Positions 13,430-21,312 of a stretch of DNA of 29,546 nucleotides are shown here, piece after piece. Origin of the DNA: Paracoccus sediminicola (GTDB lineage: Bacteria; Pseudomonadota; Alphaproteobacteria; Rhodobacterales; Rhodobacteraceae); assembly GCF_027912835.1 (NCBI RefSeq), contig NZ_CP115771.1, forward strand, positions 1-29,546, given 5' to 3'. A model generated the notes under the pieces. That model saw only the letters and a list, made by a program, of their open reading frames with translations. It was not told the origin of the DNA and made no database searches. A program made the translations under genes and the position numbers. How positions within the stretch are numbered: position 1 is the stretch's first letter; each line of letters opens with the position of its first letter.

Positions 13430-15613
13430 TTGCCTTCATCTGCCATTGTCAATTTTGCTGCCGAAGCCGTGACACTGTCTGCCCCGTCCATCAGATGCGG
13501 TGGCTGTGTGGCTGCGATCGAACGCGCCCTTGCGGCGCGCACCGATGTAGGCGCGGTGCGCGCCAATCTAACGCTGCGCCGGATCGAAGTGAGACCTGCG
13601 TCGGGTTCCGTCGATCTCGGAGGGATACTGGCAGAGCTGGAGCGGATCGGACACCCCGCGACCCCGATCGACGAGGCCGACCTGTCCATCGAAGCGAAGG
13701 ACGGCACTGCCCAGGCATTGTTGCGCGCGGTGGCGGTGGCGGGGTTCGGCGCGATGAACGTCATGCTGCTGTCCGTTGCGGTCTGGTCCGGGGCGGCCGG
13801 AGCGACAAGGGATACCTTTCATCTTATCTCGGCACTGATCTCGGTTCCGATCGTGGTCTATGCGGGGCGCTTCTTCTTCATATCGGCCTGGTCGGCCCTG
13901 AAGGGTGGCCGCATGAACATGGATGTCCCGATTGCCCTGGCGATTGCGCTGGCGACGGGTCTGAGCCTTTTCGAGACGTTTCGGGGCGGCGAAGAAGTGT
14001 TCTTCGACGCCGCCGTGACGCTGACCTTCTTCCTGCTGATCGGGCGCTATCTCGACCATCGGATGCGTGACAAGGCACGCAGTGCCATGACAGGTCTTGC
14101 ACGGCTTGCGGTGCGCGAGACCGTCGAAGTCACTTCGTCTGGAAGCTGTCGGGCCGTCGCTGTCGATACGGTCGTTCCGGGTATGGTCCTCAGGATCGCG
14201 GTGGGAGATCGCTTTCCGGTCGACACGCGGATCGTCTCCGGCGCCACCGATCTGGATCGGGCCCTGGTGACTGGCGAGTCCAGTCCCGTTTCTGCTCGCG
14301 CCGGTGACGAGATCGAGGCCGGAGCGATGAATCTGACCGGACCCGTCGATGCGGTAGCTCTGCGCCCGGTCAGCGAAAGTTTTCTTGCACGCATGATGGC
14401 GATGCTGGCCACGGCCGAGGAAGGCCGTGGGCGCTATGTGCGGATTGCCGACCGTGCCGCACGACTCTATGCGCCGCTCGTTCACTTGCTGGCACTGGCG
14501 ACTTTCGTCGGCTGGGGGCTGGTCACCGGCGACTGGCAGCGCGCAGCCTTCGTCGCGATCAGCGTGCTTATCGTGACCTGTCCCTGTGCGCTGGCGCTTG
14601 CCGTGCCGGTGGCCCATGTGGTCGCGGCCGGTCGTTTGATGGCCGAAGGTATCCTGATGAAAGACGGCTCCGCGCTGGAGCGGCTGGCCAAGGCGGATCG
14701 AGTTGCGTGGGACAAGACCGGCACGCTGACAACCGGAGCGCCGACGATCAAGGCTCTGCCCGGACTGGACGCCGAAACCGAGACCGCGCTTGCGTCCCTG
14801 GCGGGCCGGTCAGTACATCCGGCAGCGCGCGCGATTGCATCCTGCCTCGCAGCGTCCGGTGCAAGCTCGGCAGATATCGCCGAAAGCCCCGGTTTCGGGA
14901 TCGAGGGGGTGATCGACGGACGGCGGGCGCGGCTCGGCCGGGCGTCCTGGGTTGGCGAAATCGCAGCCGGCATGACCGAAGGCGACGGACCTGCCTTCGC
15001 TTTCGAGAATGGCGGAATGCTGCGGTTTCCATTGGCGGAAAGTTTGCGCGAAGGCGCGCTGGAAGCAACGGAAGAACTCGACCGGATGCGCCTGCCGGGC
15101 GAAGTCCTGTCGGGCGATGCCGCTGCCGCCGTGGAACGTGTCCAAGGGTTGCTTGGTCTCCGCGATGCAAGGTCGGCGTTGAACCCCGCAGACAAGGTCG
15201 CGCGTCTCGCTGCCCTTCGGGACGAGGGGCGACGGGTGCTTATGGTGGGCGACGGTCTGAACGACACTGCAGCACTGGCGGCAGCACATGTGTCCATGTC
15301 CCCTGCTTCCGCGTCCGAAGCGGGCCGGGCCGCGGCCGATCTGGTGTTCCTGCGCGACGATCTGCGTGCCGTGCCGCTTGCTGTTGGCATTGCCCGTCGC
15401 ACCGGGCGCATCGTGCGGCAGAATTTCGGCCTCGCCCTTCTATACAACTGTATCGCGGTGCCGCTAGCGGTCGCGGGCCTCGTCACGCCGCTGATCGCCG
15501 CCATCGCCATGTCGGCCTCGTCCGTCGCGGTCGTTGCGAACTCGCTGCGCCTGAACCAGCGCGAAGCCGCGACCGTGACCCCGACCCAGATGTTCCGAGA
15601 GGTTCCCGCATGA
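13430..15613 (+). CDS. ccoI: Copper-translocating P-type ATPase CcoI (CopA2-like)
   Basis: A P1B-type ATPase, about 727 residues from the proposed start. Motifs in order: N-terminal metal-binding RCGGC (near residue 23), phosphatase VTGESSPVS (near 280), intramembrane CPCALALAVP (near 384), the phosphorylated Asp in DKTGTLTTG (near 428), and GDGLNDTAALAAA (near 607). CcoI exports copper needed to build the CuB centre of cbb3 oxidase. No ATG exists at the N-terminus. TTG at 13430, after CGGAA, or GTG at 13469 are the likely starts; a TTG at 13361 coincides with the FNR box and is unlikely. It overlaps ccoS by 4 bases and heads the cbb3 operon. Confidence 0.9.
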   Translation: MPSSAIVNFAAEAVTLSAPSIRCGGCVAAIERALAARTDVGAVRANLTLRRIEVRPASGSVDLGGILAELERIGHPATPIDEADLSIEAKDGTAQALLRAVAVAGFGAMNVMLLSVAVWSGAAGATRDTFHLISALISVPIVVYAGRFFFISAWSALKGGRMNMDVPIALAIALATGLSLFETFRGGEEVFFDAAVTLTFFLLIGRYLDHRMRDKARSAMTGLARLAVRETVEVTSSGSCRAVAVDTVVPGMVLRIAVGDRFPVDTRIVSGATDLDRALVTGESSPVSARAGDEIEAGAMNLTGPVDAVALRPVSESFLARMMAMLATAEEGRGRYVRIADRAARLYAPLVHLLALATFVGWGLVTGDWQRAAFVAISVLIVTCPCALALAVPVAHVVAAGRLMAEGILMKDGSALERLAKADRVAWDKTGTLTTGAPTIKALPGLDAETETALASLAGRSVHPAARAIASCLAASGASSADIAESPGFGIEGVIDGRRARLGRASWVGEIAAGMTEGDGPAFAFENGGMLRFPLAESLREGALEATEELDRMRLPGEVLSGDAAAAVERVQGLLGLRDARSALNPADKVARLAALRDEGRRVLMVGDGLNDTAALAAAHVSMSPASASEAGRAAADLVFLRDDLRAVPLAVGIARRTGRIVRQNFGLALLYNCIAVPLAVAGLVTPLIAAIAMSASSVAVVANSLRLNQREAATVTPTQMFREVPA

Positions 15614-15783
15614 CCATCCTCCACCTTCTGATTCCCGTCACTCTGGCGATGGGCGTTGTCGGCCTCGGTGCCTTCTTCTGGAGCCTCCGCAGCAATCAAT
15701 ACGATGACCTTGCAGGCGATGCGACGCGCATCCTGCATGACGAAGACACGCCGCTTCCCGCGAAAAAGGAGACCGCAAGATGA
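15610..15783 (+). CDS. ccoS: CcoS, cbb3 oxidase assembly protein
   Basis: A 57-residue single-pass membrane protein: MTILHLLIPVTLAMGVVGLG, then AFFWSLRSNQYDDLAGDATR and a short charged tail. The FFWSLRSNQYDD motif is the CcoS signature. CcoS is needed to insert haem and copper cofactors into cbb3 oxidase. It overlaps the ccoI stop by 4 bases (ATGA), and its own stop overlaps the ccoN start. The order ccoI-ccoS-ccoN is unusual compared with the common ccoNOQP-ccoGHIS layout; ccoG and ccoH are not found in the window. Confidence 0.92.
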   Translation: MTILHLLIPVTLAMGVVGLGAFFWSLRSNQYDDLAGDATRILHDEDTPLPAKKETAR

Positions 15784-17432
15784 TGACGCGACTGACGGTA
15801 GAAGAGCGACAGGGGGCGATGATCATCGCGGCCATTGTCGCACTGGCGGGCTTCGCCATGGCCGCGGTCGGTCGGAGCGATCCGATGGGTGTGCATGGCT
15901 GGATTGCATTGATATTCGGCGGAACGCTGTTTTTTGTCGCGGGCAACGCGCTTTACGAGCCCGAACCGACCGAGGATCGCACCGCCAGCTACTACGACGA
16001 TCCCACCAAGATCGGTATCCTGCTGGCACTGTTCTGGGCGGTCGTGGGGATGGGGATGGGCGTCTGGGTGGCGGCGCAGCTGGCCTGGCCCGACCTGCGC
16101 TTCGATGCGGCCTGGTCCAGTTTCGGGCGCATCCGGCCCGTCCATACGTCGGGCGTGATCTTCGGGTTCGGCGGCAACGCGCTGATCGCCACGTCTTTCC
16201 ACATCATGCAACGCACCAGCCGCGCGCGGCTGGCGGGGCATGTATCCCCGTGGTTCGTGCTGCTGGGGTTCAACCTGTTCTGCATCATCGCGGCATCCGG
16301 CTACCTGATGGGTGTAACTCAATCCAAGGAATACGCCGAGCCCGAGTGGTATGCCGACATCTGGCTGGTGATCGTCTGGGTGGTCTATTTCATCCTTTAC
16401 ATCCGCACGCTCGCGCGCCGGAACGAGCGGCATATCTACGTGTCCAACTGGTATTACCTCGCCTTCATCCTCGTGGTCGCGGTGCTGCATATCGTCAACA
16501 ACCTCGCCATCCCCGCCAGCTTCGGCGCGGCCAAGAGCTACTCGGCCTTCTCGGGTGTGCAGGATGCGATGACGCAGTGGTGGTACGGGCATAACGCGGT
16601 CGCGTTCTTCCTGACCTCGGGCTTTCTGGGCATGCTCTACTACTTCCTGCCCAAGCGGGCCGAGCGGCCGATCTATTCCTACCGCCTGTCGATCCTCAGC
16701 TTCTGGGGGATCACCTTCTTCTACATCTGGGCGGGCTCGCACCACCTGCACTACACGGCGCTGCCGATGTGGGTGCAGACGCTGGGCATGACCTTCTCGG
16801 TGATGCTGCTGGTGCCCTCCTGGGCCAGTGCCGGCAACGCGCTGATGACGCTGAACGGGGCGTGGCACAAGGTGCGCGACGACGCGACCTTGCGCTTCAT
16901 GATGGTCGCGGCCGTATTCTACGGCCTCTCGACTTTCGAGGGCTCGTTCATGGCCGTGCGCGCGGTCAACTCGCTTTCGCATTACACCGACTGGACCGTC
17001 GGACACGTCCACGCGGGTGCCATGGGTTGGGTCGCACTGATCTCTTTCGGATCGATCTACGCGGTCGTACCGGTGCTCTGGCGAAAGGAGACGATGTACA
17101 GCTGGAAGCTGGTTGAATGGCACTTCTGGCTCGCCCTCTCGGGGACCGTCGTCTACGTCTTCGCGATGTGGAACAGCGGCATCACCCAGGGGCTGATGTG
17201 GCGCACCTACACCGAGAGCGGGACGCTCGCCTATTCCTTCACCGACACACTGGTCGCGATGCACCCCTACTACATCGCCCGCACCATCGGCGGGGCGATG
17301 TTCCTCGCAGGGGCGGTGATCGGGGCGTTCAATGTCGTGATGACGATCCGCAATGTCAGCACCGAGACACCGCAACTCGACTATCCGACCGGATCGGAAT
17401 CGAACGAACCGGCCGTTCCGGCGGCGGAGTAG
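15780..17432 (+). CDS. ccoN: cbb3 cytochrome c oxidase subunit I (CcoN)
   Basis: A 550-residue haem-copper oxidase catalytic subunit with about 14 transmembrane segments. Low-spin haem ligand region: GRIRPVHTSGVIFGFGGNA. The CuB and haem b3 ligand regions include VQDAMTQWWYGHNAVAFFLT, WAGSHHLHYTALPMW and DWTVGHVHAGAMGWVAL. This reduces oxygen to water with very high affinity and pumps protons. The length is slightly above the usual 480-540 because of an N-terminal hydrophobic pair before YEPEPTEDRTASYYDDP. The ATG at 15780 overlaps the ccoS stop. Operon partners O, Q and P follow directly. Confidence 0.97.
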   Translation: MMTRLTVEERQGAMIIAAIVALAGFAMAAVGRSDPMGVHGWIALIFGGTLFFVAGNALYEPEPTEDRTASYYDDPTKIGILLALFWAVVGMGMGVWVAAQLAWPDLRFDAAWSSFGRIRPVHTSGVIFGFGGNALIATSFHIMQRTSRARLAGHVSPWFVLLGFNLFCIIAASGYLMGVTQSKEYAEPEWYADIWLVIVWVVYFILYIRTLARRNERHIYVSNWYYLAFILVVAVLHIVNNLAIPASFGAAKSYSAFSGVQDAMTQWWYGHNAVAFFLTSGFLGMLYYFLPKRAERPIYSYRLSILSFWGITFFYIWAGSHHLHYTALPMWVQTLGMTFSVMLLVPSWASAGNALMTLNGAWHKVRDDATLRFMMVAAVFYGLSTFEGSFMAVRAVNSLSHYTDWTVGHVHAGAMGWVALISFGSIYAVVPVLWRKETMYSWKLVEWHFWLALSGTVVYVFAMWNSGITQGLMWRTYTESGTLAYSFTDTLVAMHPYYIARTIGGAMFLAGAVIGAFNVVMTIRNVSTETPQLDYPTGSESNEPAVPAAE

Positions 17433-17436
17433 ACCC

Positions 17437-18213
17437 ATGTTCAAGACACTGCTCAAACCCTTCGCCCGCTTCTTCGAGTTTCACGCAAGAACGCATTACC
17501 GCGCCGAGCGTCATTCGATGGGCCTGACGGCCGGTATCATCCTTGCCGCCGGGGTCGGCGGCTTCATCGAGATCGCGCCGCTCTTCACCATCGACGACAC
17601 GGTCGAGGCCGACCCGGACATGCGGCTTTACACACCGCTCGAACAGGCGGGGCGCGACATCTATATCCGCGAGGGCTGCTATGCCTGCCACAGCCAGATG
17701 ATCCGCACGCTTCAGGACGAGGTGGATCGCTACGGCCCCTACTCGCTGGCGGTCGAAAGCCAGTACGATCACCCGATGCTCTGGGGGTCGAAGCGCACCG
17801 GTCCCGATCTGGCTCGCGTGGGCGAGAGGTATTCGGACGATTGGCAGGTGCGCCACCTCGTCGATCCACGCGCGCTGGTGCCGGAATCGGTGATGCCGCA
17901 ATATGCGTTCCTGCTCGACACACCGCTCGAAACCGACAGCCTGCCCGATCGTCTTGCCGCCCTGCGGGCCGTAGGCGTGCCCTATACCGACGAACAGATC
18001 GCGAATGCCGAAACCGATGCGCTTGGCCAGGCGCTGCCCGACACCGACCGTGCCGACGGCGTTTTCGACCGCTACGGAGAAGAAACGAACGTGCGGACCT
18101 TCGACGGTCGTCGTGACCGGCTGACCGAAATGGATGCGCTAGTTGCGTATCTGCAAATCCTCGGTGGCCTGACGGACCTGCCCGCCGAAACGCAACCGCT
18201 ACGAGGGGAGTGA
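17437..18213 (+). CDS. ccoO: cbb3 oxidase subunit II (CcoO), mono-haem cytochrome c
   Basis: A 258-residue membrane-anchored cytochrome. The N-terminal anchor is LTAGIILAAGVGGFIEIAPL. The haem c motif CYACHSQM begins at C81 (C81, C84, H85), and the distal Met is probably in ESVMPQYAFL. The conserved block LWGSKRTGPDLARVGERYSDDW fits CcoO. It relays electrons from CcoP to CcoN. It starts 4 bases after ccoN with a weak ribosome site, suggesting dependence on ccoN translation; the upstream extension of the open frame is a ccoN shadow. Confidence 0.96.
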   Translation: MFKTLLKPFARFFEFHARTHYRAERHSMGLTAGIILAAGVGGFIEIAPLFTIDDTVEADPDMRLYTPLEQAGRDIYIREGCYACHSQMIRTLQDEVDRYGPYSLAVESQYDHPMLWGSKRTGPDLARVGERYSDDWQVRHLVDPRALVPESVMPQYAFLLDTPLETDSLPDRLAALRAVGVPYTDEQIANAETDALGQALPDTDRADGVFDRYGEETNVRTFDGRRDRLTEMDALVAYLQILGGLTDLPAETQPLRGE

Positions 18214-18214
18214 C

Positions 18215-18385
18215 ATGGAACTGACCTACGAGGCGACGTCCGCTTTCGCCAAATCCTTCGGCCTGATCTATCTGATCGCGCTGTCGATCGGAATCACCGC
18301 CTATGCCTTCTGGCCATCGCTGGGCAAACGGTTCGACAGGGCCGCGAAAAGCGTGCTGAACGATGAGGACGGCCCATGTCGGTAA
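18215..18385 (+). CDS. ccoQ: CcoQ, small cbb3 oxidase subunit
   Basis: A 56-residue single-span membrane protein starting MELTYEATSAFAKSFGLIYL, then a hydrophobic stretch ending YAFWPSLGKRFDRAAK and a short acidic tail. The FWPSLGKRFDRAA ending is typical of CcoQ, which stabilises the CcoNOP complex. The ATG at 18215 follows the ccoO stop by one base, with GAGGGGAG upstream, and the gene overlaps ccoP by 10 bases. Confidence 0.9.
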   Translation: MELTYEATSAFAKSFGLIYLIALSIGITAYAFWPSLGKRFDRAAKSVLNDEDGPCR

Positions 18386-19254
18386 AGAAGCGCGATCCGC
18401 TGACCGGGCATGAGACGACCGGCCACGAATGGGACGGGATCACCGAATTGAATACCCGCGTGCCGCGAGCAATCTGGTGGGCCGTGGGGATCAGTCACGT
18501 GTGGGCGCTGATCTACTGGGTACTGATGCCCGCGTGGCCCCTGGTCACGACCTACACCAAGGGCCTGCTGGGCTATGACGATCAGGCCCGTGTGGAAAGT
18601 CAGGTCGTTGCGGCCAATTCCGAACGCGCCGCATGGACCCGGGCCCTCGCCACGCTTCCTGCGGAGGAAATCCGGTCAGATTCCGTCCTGATGGCGCATG
18701 TCGAGCGGACCGCGCCCGCCCTCTATGGAGATAATTGCGCCGGCTGCCACGGAAGAGACGCGGCAGGCGGACCGGGTTTCCCGAGCCTTGTGGACGACGC
18801 ATGGCTATGGGGCGGCGATGCGGACACGATCATGGAGACCCTGCGCGTCGGGATCAACGCGCCACATCTCGAAAGCCGCTGGGCGCAGATGCTGGCCTTC
18901 GGTGAAACCGGCATCCTGACCCGACCGCAGATTCGCACCGTCGTCGACTACGTGCAGTCCCTCTCTGGGCTTGAAACGGAAGCTGCCGCCGAGCGTCTGG
19001 CCGAAGGGGAGACGATCTTTGCCGAGAACTGCGCGAGTTGTCATGATGAAAACGCCCAAGGGATTCAGGAACTCGGCGCGCCCGACCTGACCGACGACTT
19101 CTGGATTTACGGTGGGGACGACGCGTCGATGTTCACGACGATCAATCTCGGTCGGCAGGGTTGGATGCCCGCGTGGGACGAACGGCTGACGCTGGCCGAT
19201 CGCATGGCACTCACGCTCTACATCCAGAATCTCGGCGCGGAGAAAACAGAATGA
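18376..19254 (+). CDS. ccoP: cbb3 oxidase subunit III (CcoP), di-haem cytochrome c
   Basis: A 292-residue membrane-anchored di-haem cytochrome c. The N-terminal part has HEWDGITELNTRVPRAIWW, the conserved CcoP start, then a transmembrane segment. Two haem c motifs are CAGCH (C121, C124, H125) and CASCH (C219, C222, H223). The axial Met ligands are probably in SRWAQMLAFG and QGWMPAWDERL. It takes electrons from c-type cytochromes and passes them to CcoO. Its start overlaps ccoQ, and its stop overlaps the next small gene (ATGA). Confidence 0.96.
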   Translation: MSVKKRDPLTGHETTGHEWDGITELNTRVPRAIWWAVGISHVWALIYWVLMPAWPLVTTYTKGLLGYDDQARVESQVVAANSERAAWTRALATLPAEEIRSDSVLMAHVERTAPALYGDNCAGCHGRDAAGGPGFPSLVDDAWLWGGDADTIMETLRVGINAPHLESRWAQMLAFGETGILTRPQIRTVVDYVQSLSGLETEAAAERLAEGETIFAENCASCHDENAQGIQELGAPDLTDDFWIYGGDDASMFTTINLGRQGWMPAWDERLTLADRMALTLYIQNLGAEKTE

Positions 19255-19421
19255 CCCGCACGCGCTTCCTTGCTGTCGGCTCCGCCGGACTTCTCGTTGT
19301 TGGCTTCGCCGCTGCCAACGCACATCTCGTCACCGTTGCCATCGGCTCCCAACCCGATTGCGTCCTAGATACCTCGTACCAGGAAGGCGCTGCGCCGCGC
19401 GCTGCGAAACCATCATGCTAA
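19251..19421 (+). CDS. Small secreted or membrane protein in the cbb3 operon
   Basis: A 56-residue ORF with a signal-like N-terminus (TRTRFLAVGSAGLLVVGFAAANA) and a short tail containing SQPDCVLDTSYQ and a terminal Cys. It overlaps the ccoP stop at its start (ATGA) and the ATG of the next gene at its end, so it is embedded in the translationally coupled operon. I do not recognise a named family with certainty; similar short ORFs often follow ccoP in Rhodobacteraceae. The two cysteines and periplasmic location would permit a copper or assembly role, but that is speculation. Confidence 0.7.
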   Translation: MTRTRFLAVGSAGLLVVGFAAANAHLVTVAIGSQPDCVLDTSYQEGAAPRAAKPSC

Positions 19422-20296
19422 GCGACCGCACCGATCCGCCGCCGCCCGACAATCCCCATGCCGGGGGCACGATCCCCAAGGTAGTCCCGCCCTTGCCACG
19501 CAAGAACCAGCGCGCGCGCAAGCTGCCATGGCGAACGGCCTTTGCCTGGCTCAGCGCGGGCTGGTCCGATCTGTGGACCAATCCGCTGCCCAGCCTCCTC
19601 TACGGCGTGGGCTTGTTCGCCGTCTCGCTGCTTGTCGTCCTGGCTTTGTTCCAGTTCCGCTACGAATATGCGCTCTTTCCAGCACTTGCGGGTTTTATGG
19701 TCCTCGGCCCGTTGATAGCGAACGGTCTCTACGAGAAAAGCCGCCGGTTGGAAAAGGACGAGCGCATCGGCCTTGCCGGAATGTTCTTTGTGAAGCCCCG
19801 TTCCGGTTATCAGGCCCTCTTCATGGGCGTCATGTTGCTCGGGCTGTTCCTGCTATGGCTCAGGGCGGCGGTGCTGATTTACGCGCTCTTCTTCGGGATG
19901 GTTCCGTTCCCCGGCACCGACGAATTGATCCCGATGCTCTTCCTGACCCCGACCGGATGGGCACTTTTGCTGGCGGGCAGCGTCGTCGGCGCCCTTTTCG
20001 CAGCCTTCGCCTTCGCGATCAGCGTTTTCGCCGTCCCGATGCTGCTGACCGAGCGAACGGACGCCCTTTCGGCCATGGGCATCAGCATGGCGATGGTCTG
20101 GGCCAACCTGCCGGTGATGCTGGCCTGGGGCGCGGTTGTGCTGATCCTGTTCCTCATCTCGATCGCCACGGCGTTCATCGGGCTGATCGTGGTTTTCCCG
20201 GTTCTCGGTCACGCCACTTGGCATGCCTATCGCGCTATTCGTACGGAAGAGCGGCAGGAAGGCGATAGCGAGCGCATGTTCATCCGCCCAGCCTAA
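19415..20296 (+). CDS. DUF2189 family membrane protein
   Basis: A 293-residue membrane protein. It has a cytoplasmic Pro-rich start (DRTDPPPPDNPHAGG), then LPWRTAFAWLSAGWSDLWTNP and six hydrophobic stretches. LVLGPLIANGLYEKSRRLEK-like sequence (residues about 88-106) and the late MGISMAMVWANLPVMLAWG and FPVLGHATWHAYRAI are signatures of DUF2189. This family is common after cbb3 oxidase operons in Rhodobacteraceae, but its function is unknown. The ATG at 19415 overlaps the stop of the preceding small gene. It is probably the last gene of the ccoI-to-DUF2189 operon. Confidence 0.85.
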   Translation: MLSDRTDPPPPDNPHAGGTIPKVVPPLPRKNQRARKLPWRTAFAWLSAGWSDLWTNPLPSLLYGVGLFAVSLLVVLALFQFRYEYALFPALAGFMVLGPLIANGLYEKSRRLEKDERIGLAGMFFVKPRSGYQALFMGVMLLGLFLLWLRAAVLIYALFFGMVPFPGTDELIPMLFLTPTGWALLLAGSVVGALFAAFAFAISVFAVPMLLTERTDALSAMGISMAMVWANLPVMLAWGAVVLILFLISIATAFIGLIVVFPVLGHATWHAYRAIRTEERQEGDSERMFIRPA

Positions 20297-20320
20297 TTCA
20301 TCAGGGATCAGGTACTACCA

Positions 20321-20358
20321 GCCGACAATACTGACTTTGTAGACTCAGTTGAATCGGC
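20321..20358. repeat. Imperfect dyad between DUF2189 gene and recombinase gene
   Basis: GCCGACAATACTGA (20321-20334) faces TCAGTTGAATCGGC (20345-20358); GCCGA/TCGGC and ACTGA/TCAGT are exact, with a 10-base centre. It lies between two convergent genes, so it may be a terminator. The position beside a serine recombinase also allows a recombination (res-like) site. Confidence 0.4.
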
Positions 20359-20372
20359 AATAAACGACCGTT

Positions 20373-21056
20373 TTAGGCCGCGCAGACCTCAGCCCTGTTT
20401 TCCGCCGATAGAATATTCCGAACCGTGGTCGCGTGCCACTTTCCGCCCCGTGCGGTTTTGATCCCGCGTGCGTTCAGTTCCGCCGCGATCTGGCGAAGGG
20501 ATGCGCCCCCTGCCCTGATTTGCTCGACCACCGGTAACACGTTCTCAGCATGGGCCAGCGCCCGCGCCTTGTTCACCGCCGCACCCTTGCGTGCCGCCTG
20601 ACGCTGTTCAGAAGCCCTCTCAGGGATAGACCAGCCCAGTTTGACCCCCCGCGCCTTTGCCGCTGCCAGCGCCGCCTTGGTGCGCTCTGAGATTGCGCGG
20701 CCCTCCTGTTCCGCGACTGCGGCCATGATGTGCAGCACGAAACGGTTGGCCTCAGGCATATCCGCTGCCGTAACCTCGACCCCGCTTTCCAGAAGGTTCG
20801 CAATGAAGGCGACATTGCGGGCGAGACGGTCCAGCTTGGCAATGAGCAACACGGCCCCTGCCCGCTTCGCCGCTGCCAGCGCACGCGCCAACTCAGGGCG
20901 ATCTGCCCGCTTGCCACTTTCGACCTCGACAAACTCTGCCACGACCTCGCCCCGATCCAGGACGTGCGCCGCAACCGCCGCGCGCTGCGCTTCCAGCCCC
21001 AAGCCGCTCTGGCCCTGACGTTCTGTTGATACGCGAAGATAGGTAACGAATTGCAT
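20373..21056 (-). CDS. Serine recombinase / resolvase
   Basis: A 227-residue serine recombinase. The catalytic serine is in FVTYLRVSTERQGQSGLGLE (near residue 10). The conserved blocks LLIAKLDRLARNVAFIANLLE and MAAVAEQEGRAISERTKAALAAAKARG match the resolvase catalytic domain and long helix. The C-terminal part, LRQIAAELNARGIKTARGGKW with ATTVRNIL, is a DNA-binding domain of the recombinase type. Plasmid enzymes like this resolve multimers or cointegrates. It lies 3 bases downstream of the broken lipoprotein gene on the same strand. Whether it acts on the dyad at 20321-20358 is unknown. Confidence 0.9.
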   Translation of the reverse strand: MQFVTYLRVSTERQGQSGLGLEAQRAAVAAHVLDRGEVVAEFVEVESGKRADRPELARALAAAKRAGAVLLIAKLDRLARNVAFIANLLESGVEVTAADMPEANRFVLHIMAAVAEQEGRAISERTKAALAAAKARGVKLGWSIPERASEQRQAARKGAAVNKARALAHAENVLPVVEQIRAGGASLRQIAAELNARGIKTARGGKWHATTVRNILSAENRAEVCAA

Positions 21057-21059
21057 GGC

Positions 21060-21312
21060 TCACCTCGACGTTTCTTTGCACACGAACAGATCGCCGTATT
21101 CGGCTTTCTGTTCGCAGTTCAGCCCACACTCATAATCCCCGGAACTTGCCCACCCAGATAAAACCAACTTGTCCTGAGCAGCTTCCCGGCATTCCTCCAA
21201 GCTTGAGAAAACGCCTATCTCGATATGCTGAGTTAGGTCCGCCTTGTTCGGGTAGACAAACCCCATCCATTCTTGCTTCCAGCAGGCGGTTAAGGCTGCT
21301 GCCGCTCCTACC
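21060..21312 (-). pseudogene. 3' part of a lipoprotein gene cut by IS256
   Basis: About 83 codons, from the insertion point through CWKQEWMGFVYPNKADL and LEECREAAQDKLVLSGW to CKETSR and a stop. The missing 5' end, a GTG start and lipobox signal peptide, lies at 26180-26210 next to the other IS256 copy. Joining the two through the shared 8 bases CTCCTACC/GGTAGGAG gives an uninterrupted lipoprotein of about 91 residues starting MKLNILILVGAAAALTAC. Four further cysteines occur in the mature part, so disulfides are likely. I do not recognise the family. In the present arrangement it has no start and is inactive. Confidence 0.75.

Noticed and set aside
13568..14617. A 349-codon minus-strand frame opposite the copper ATPase
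   Set aside because: Composition is His/Arg/Gln-rich shadow sequence; the plus strand holds all P-type ATPase motifs.
15696..17456. A 586-codon open frame on the minus strand
   Set aside because: It lies wholly opposite ccoS/ccoN and reads as Arg/His/Asp-rich low-quality protein; it is an antisense shadow of high-GC coding sequence.
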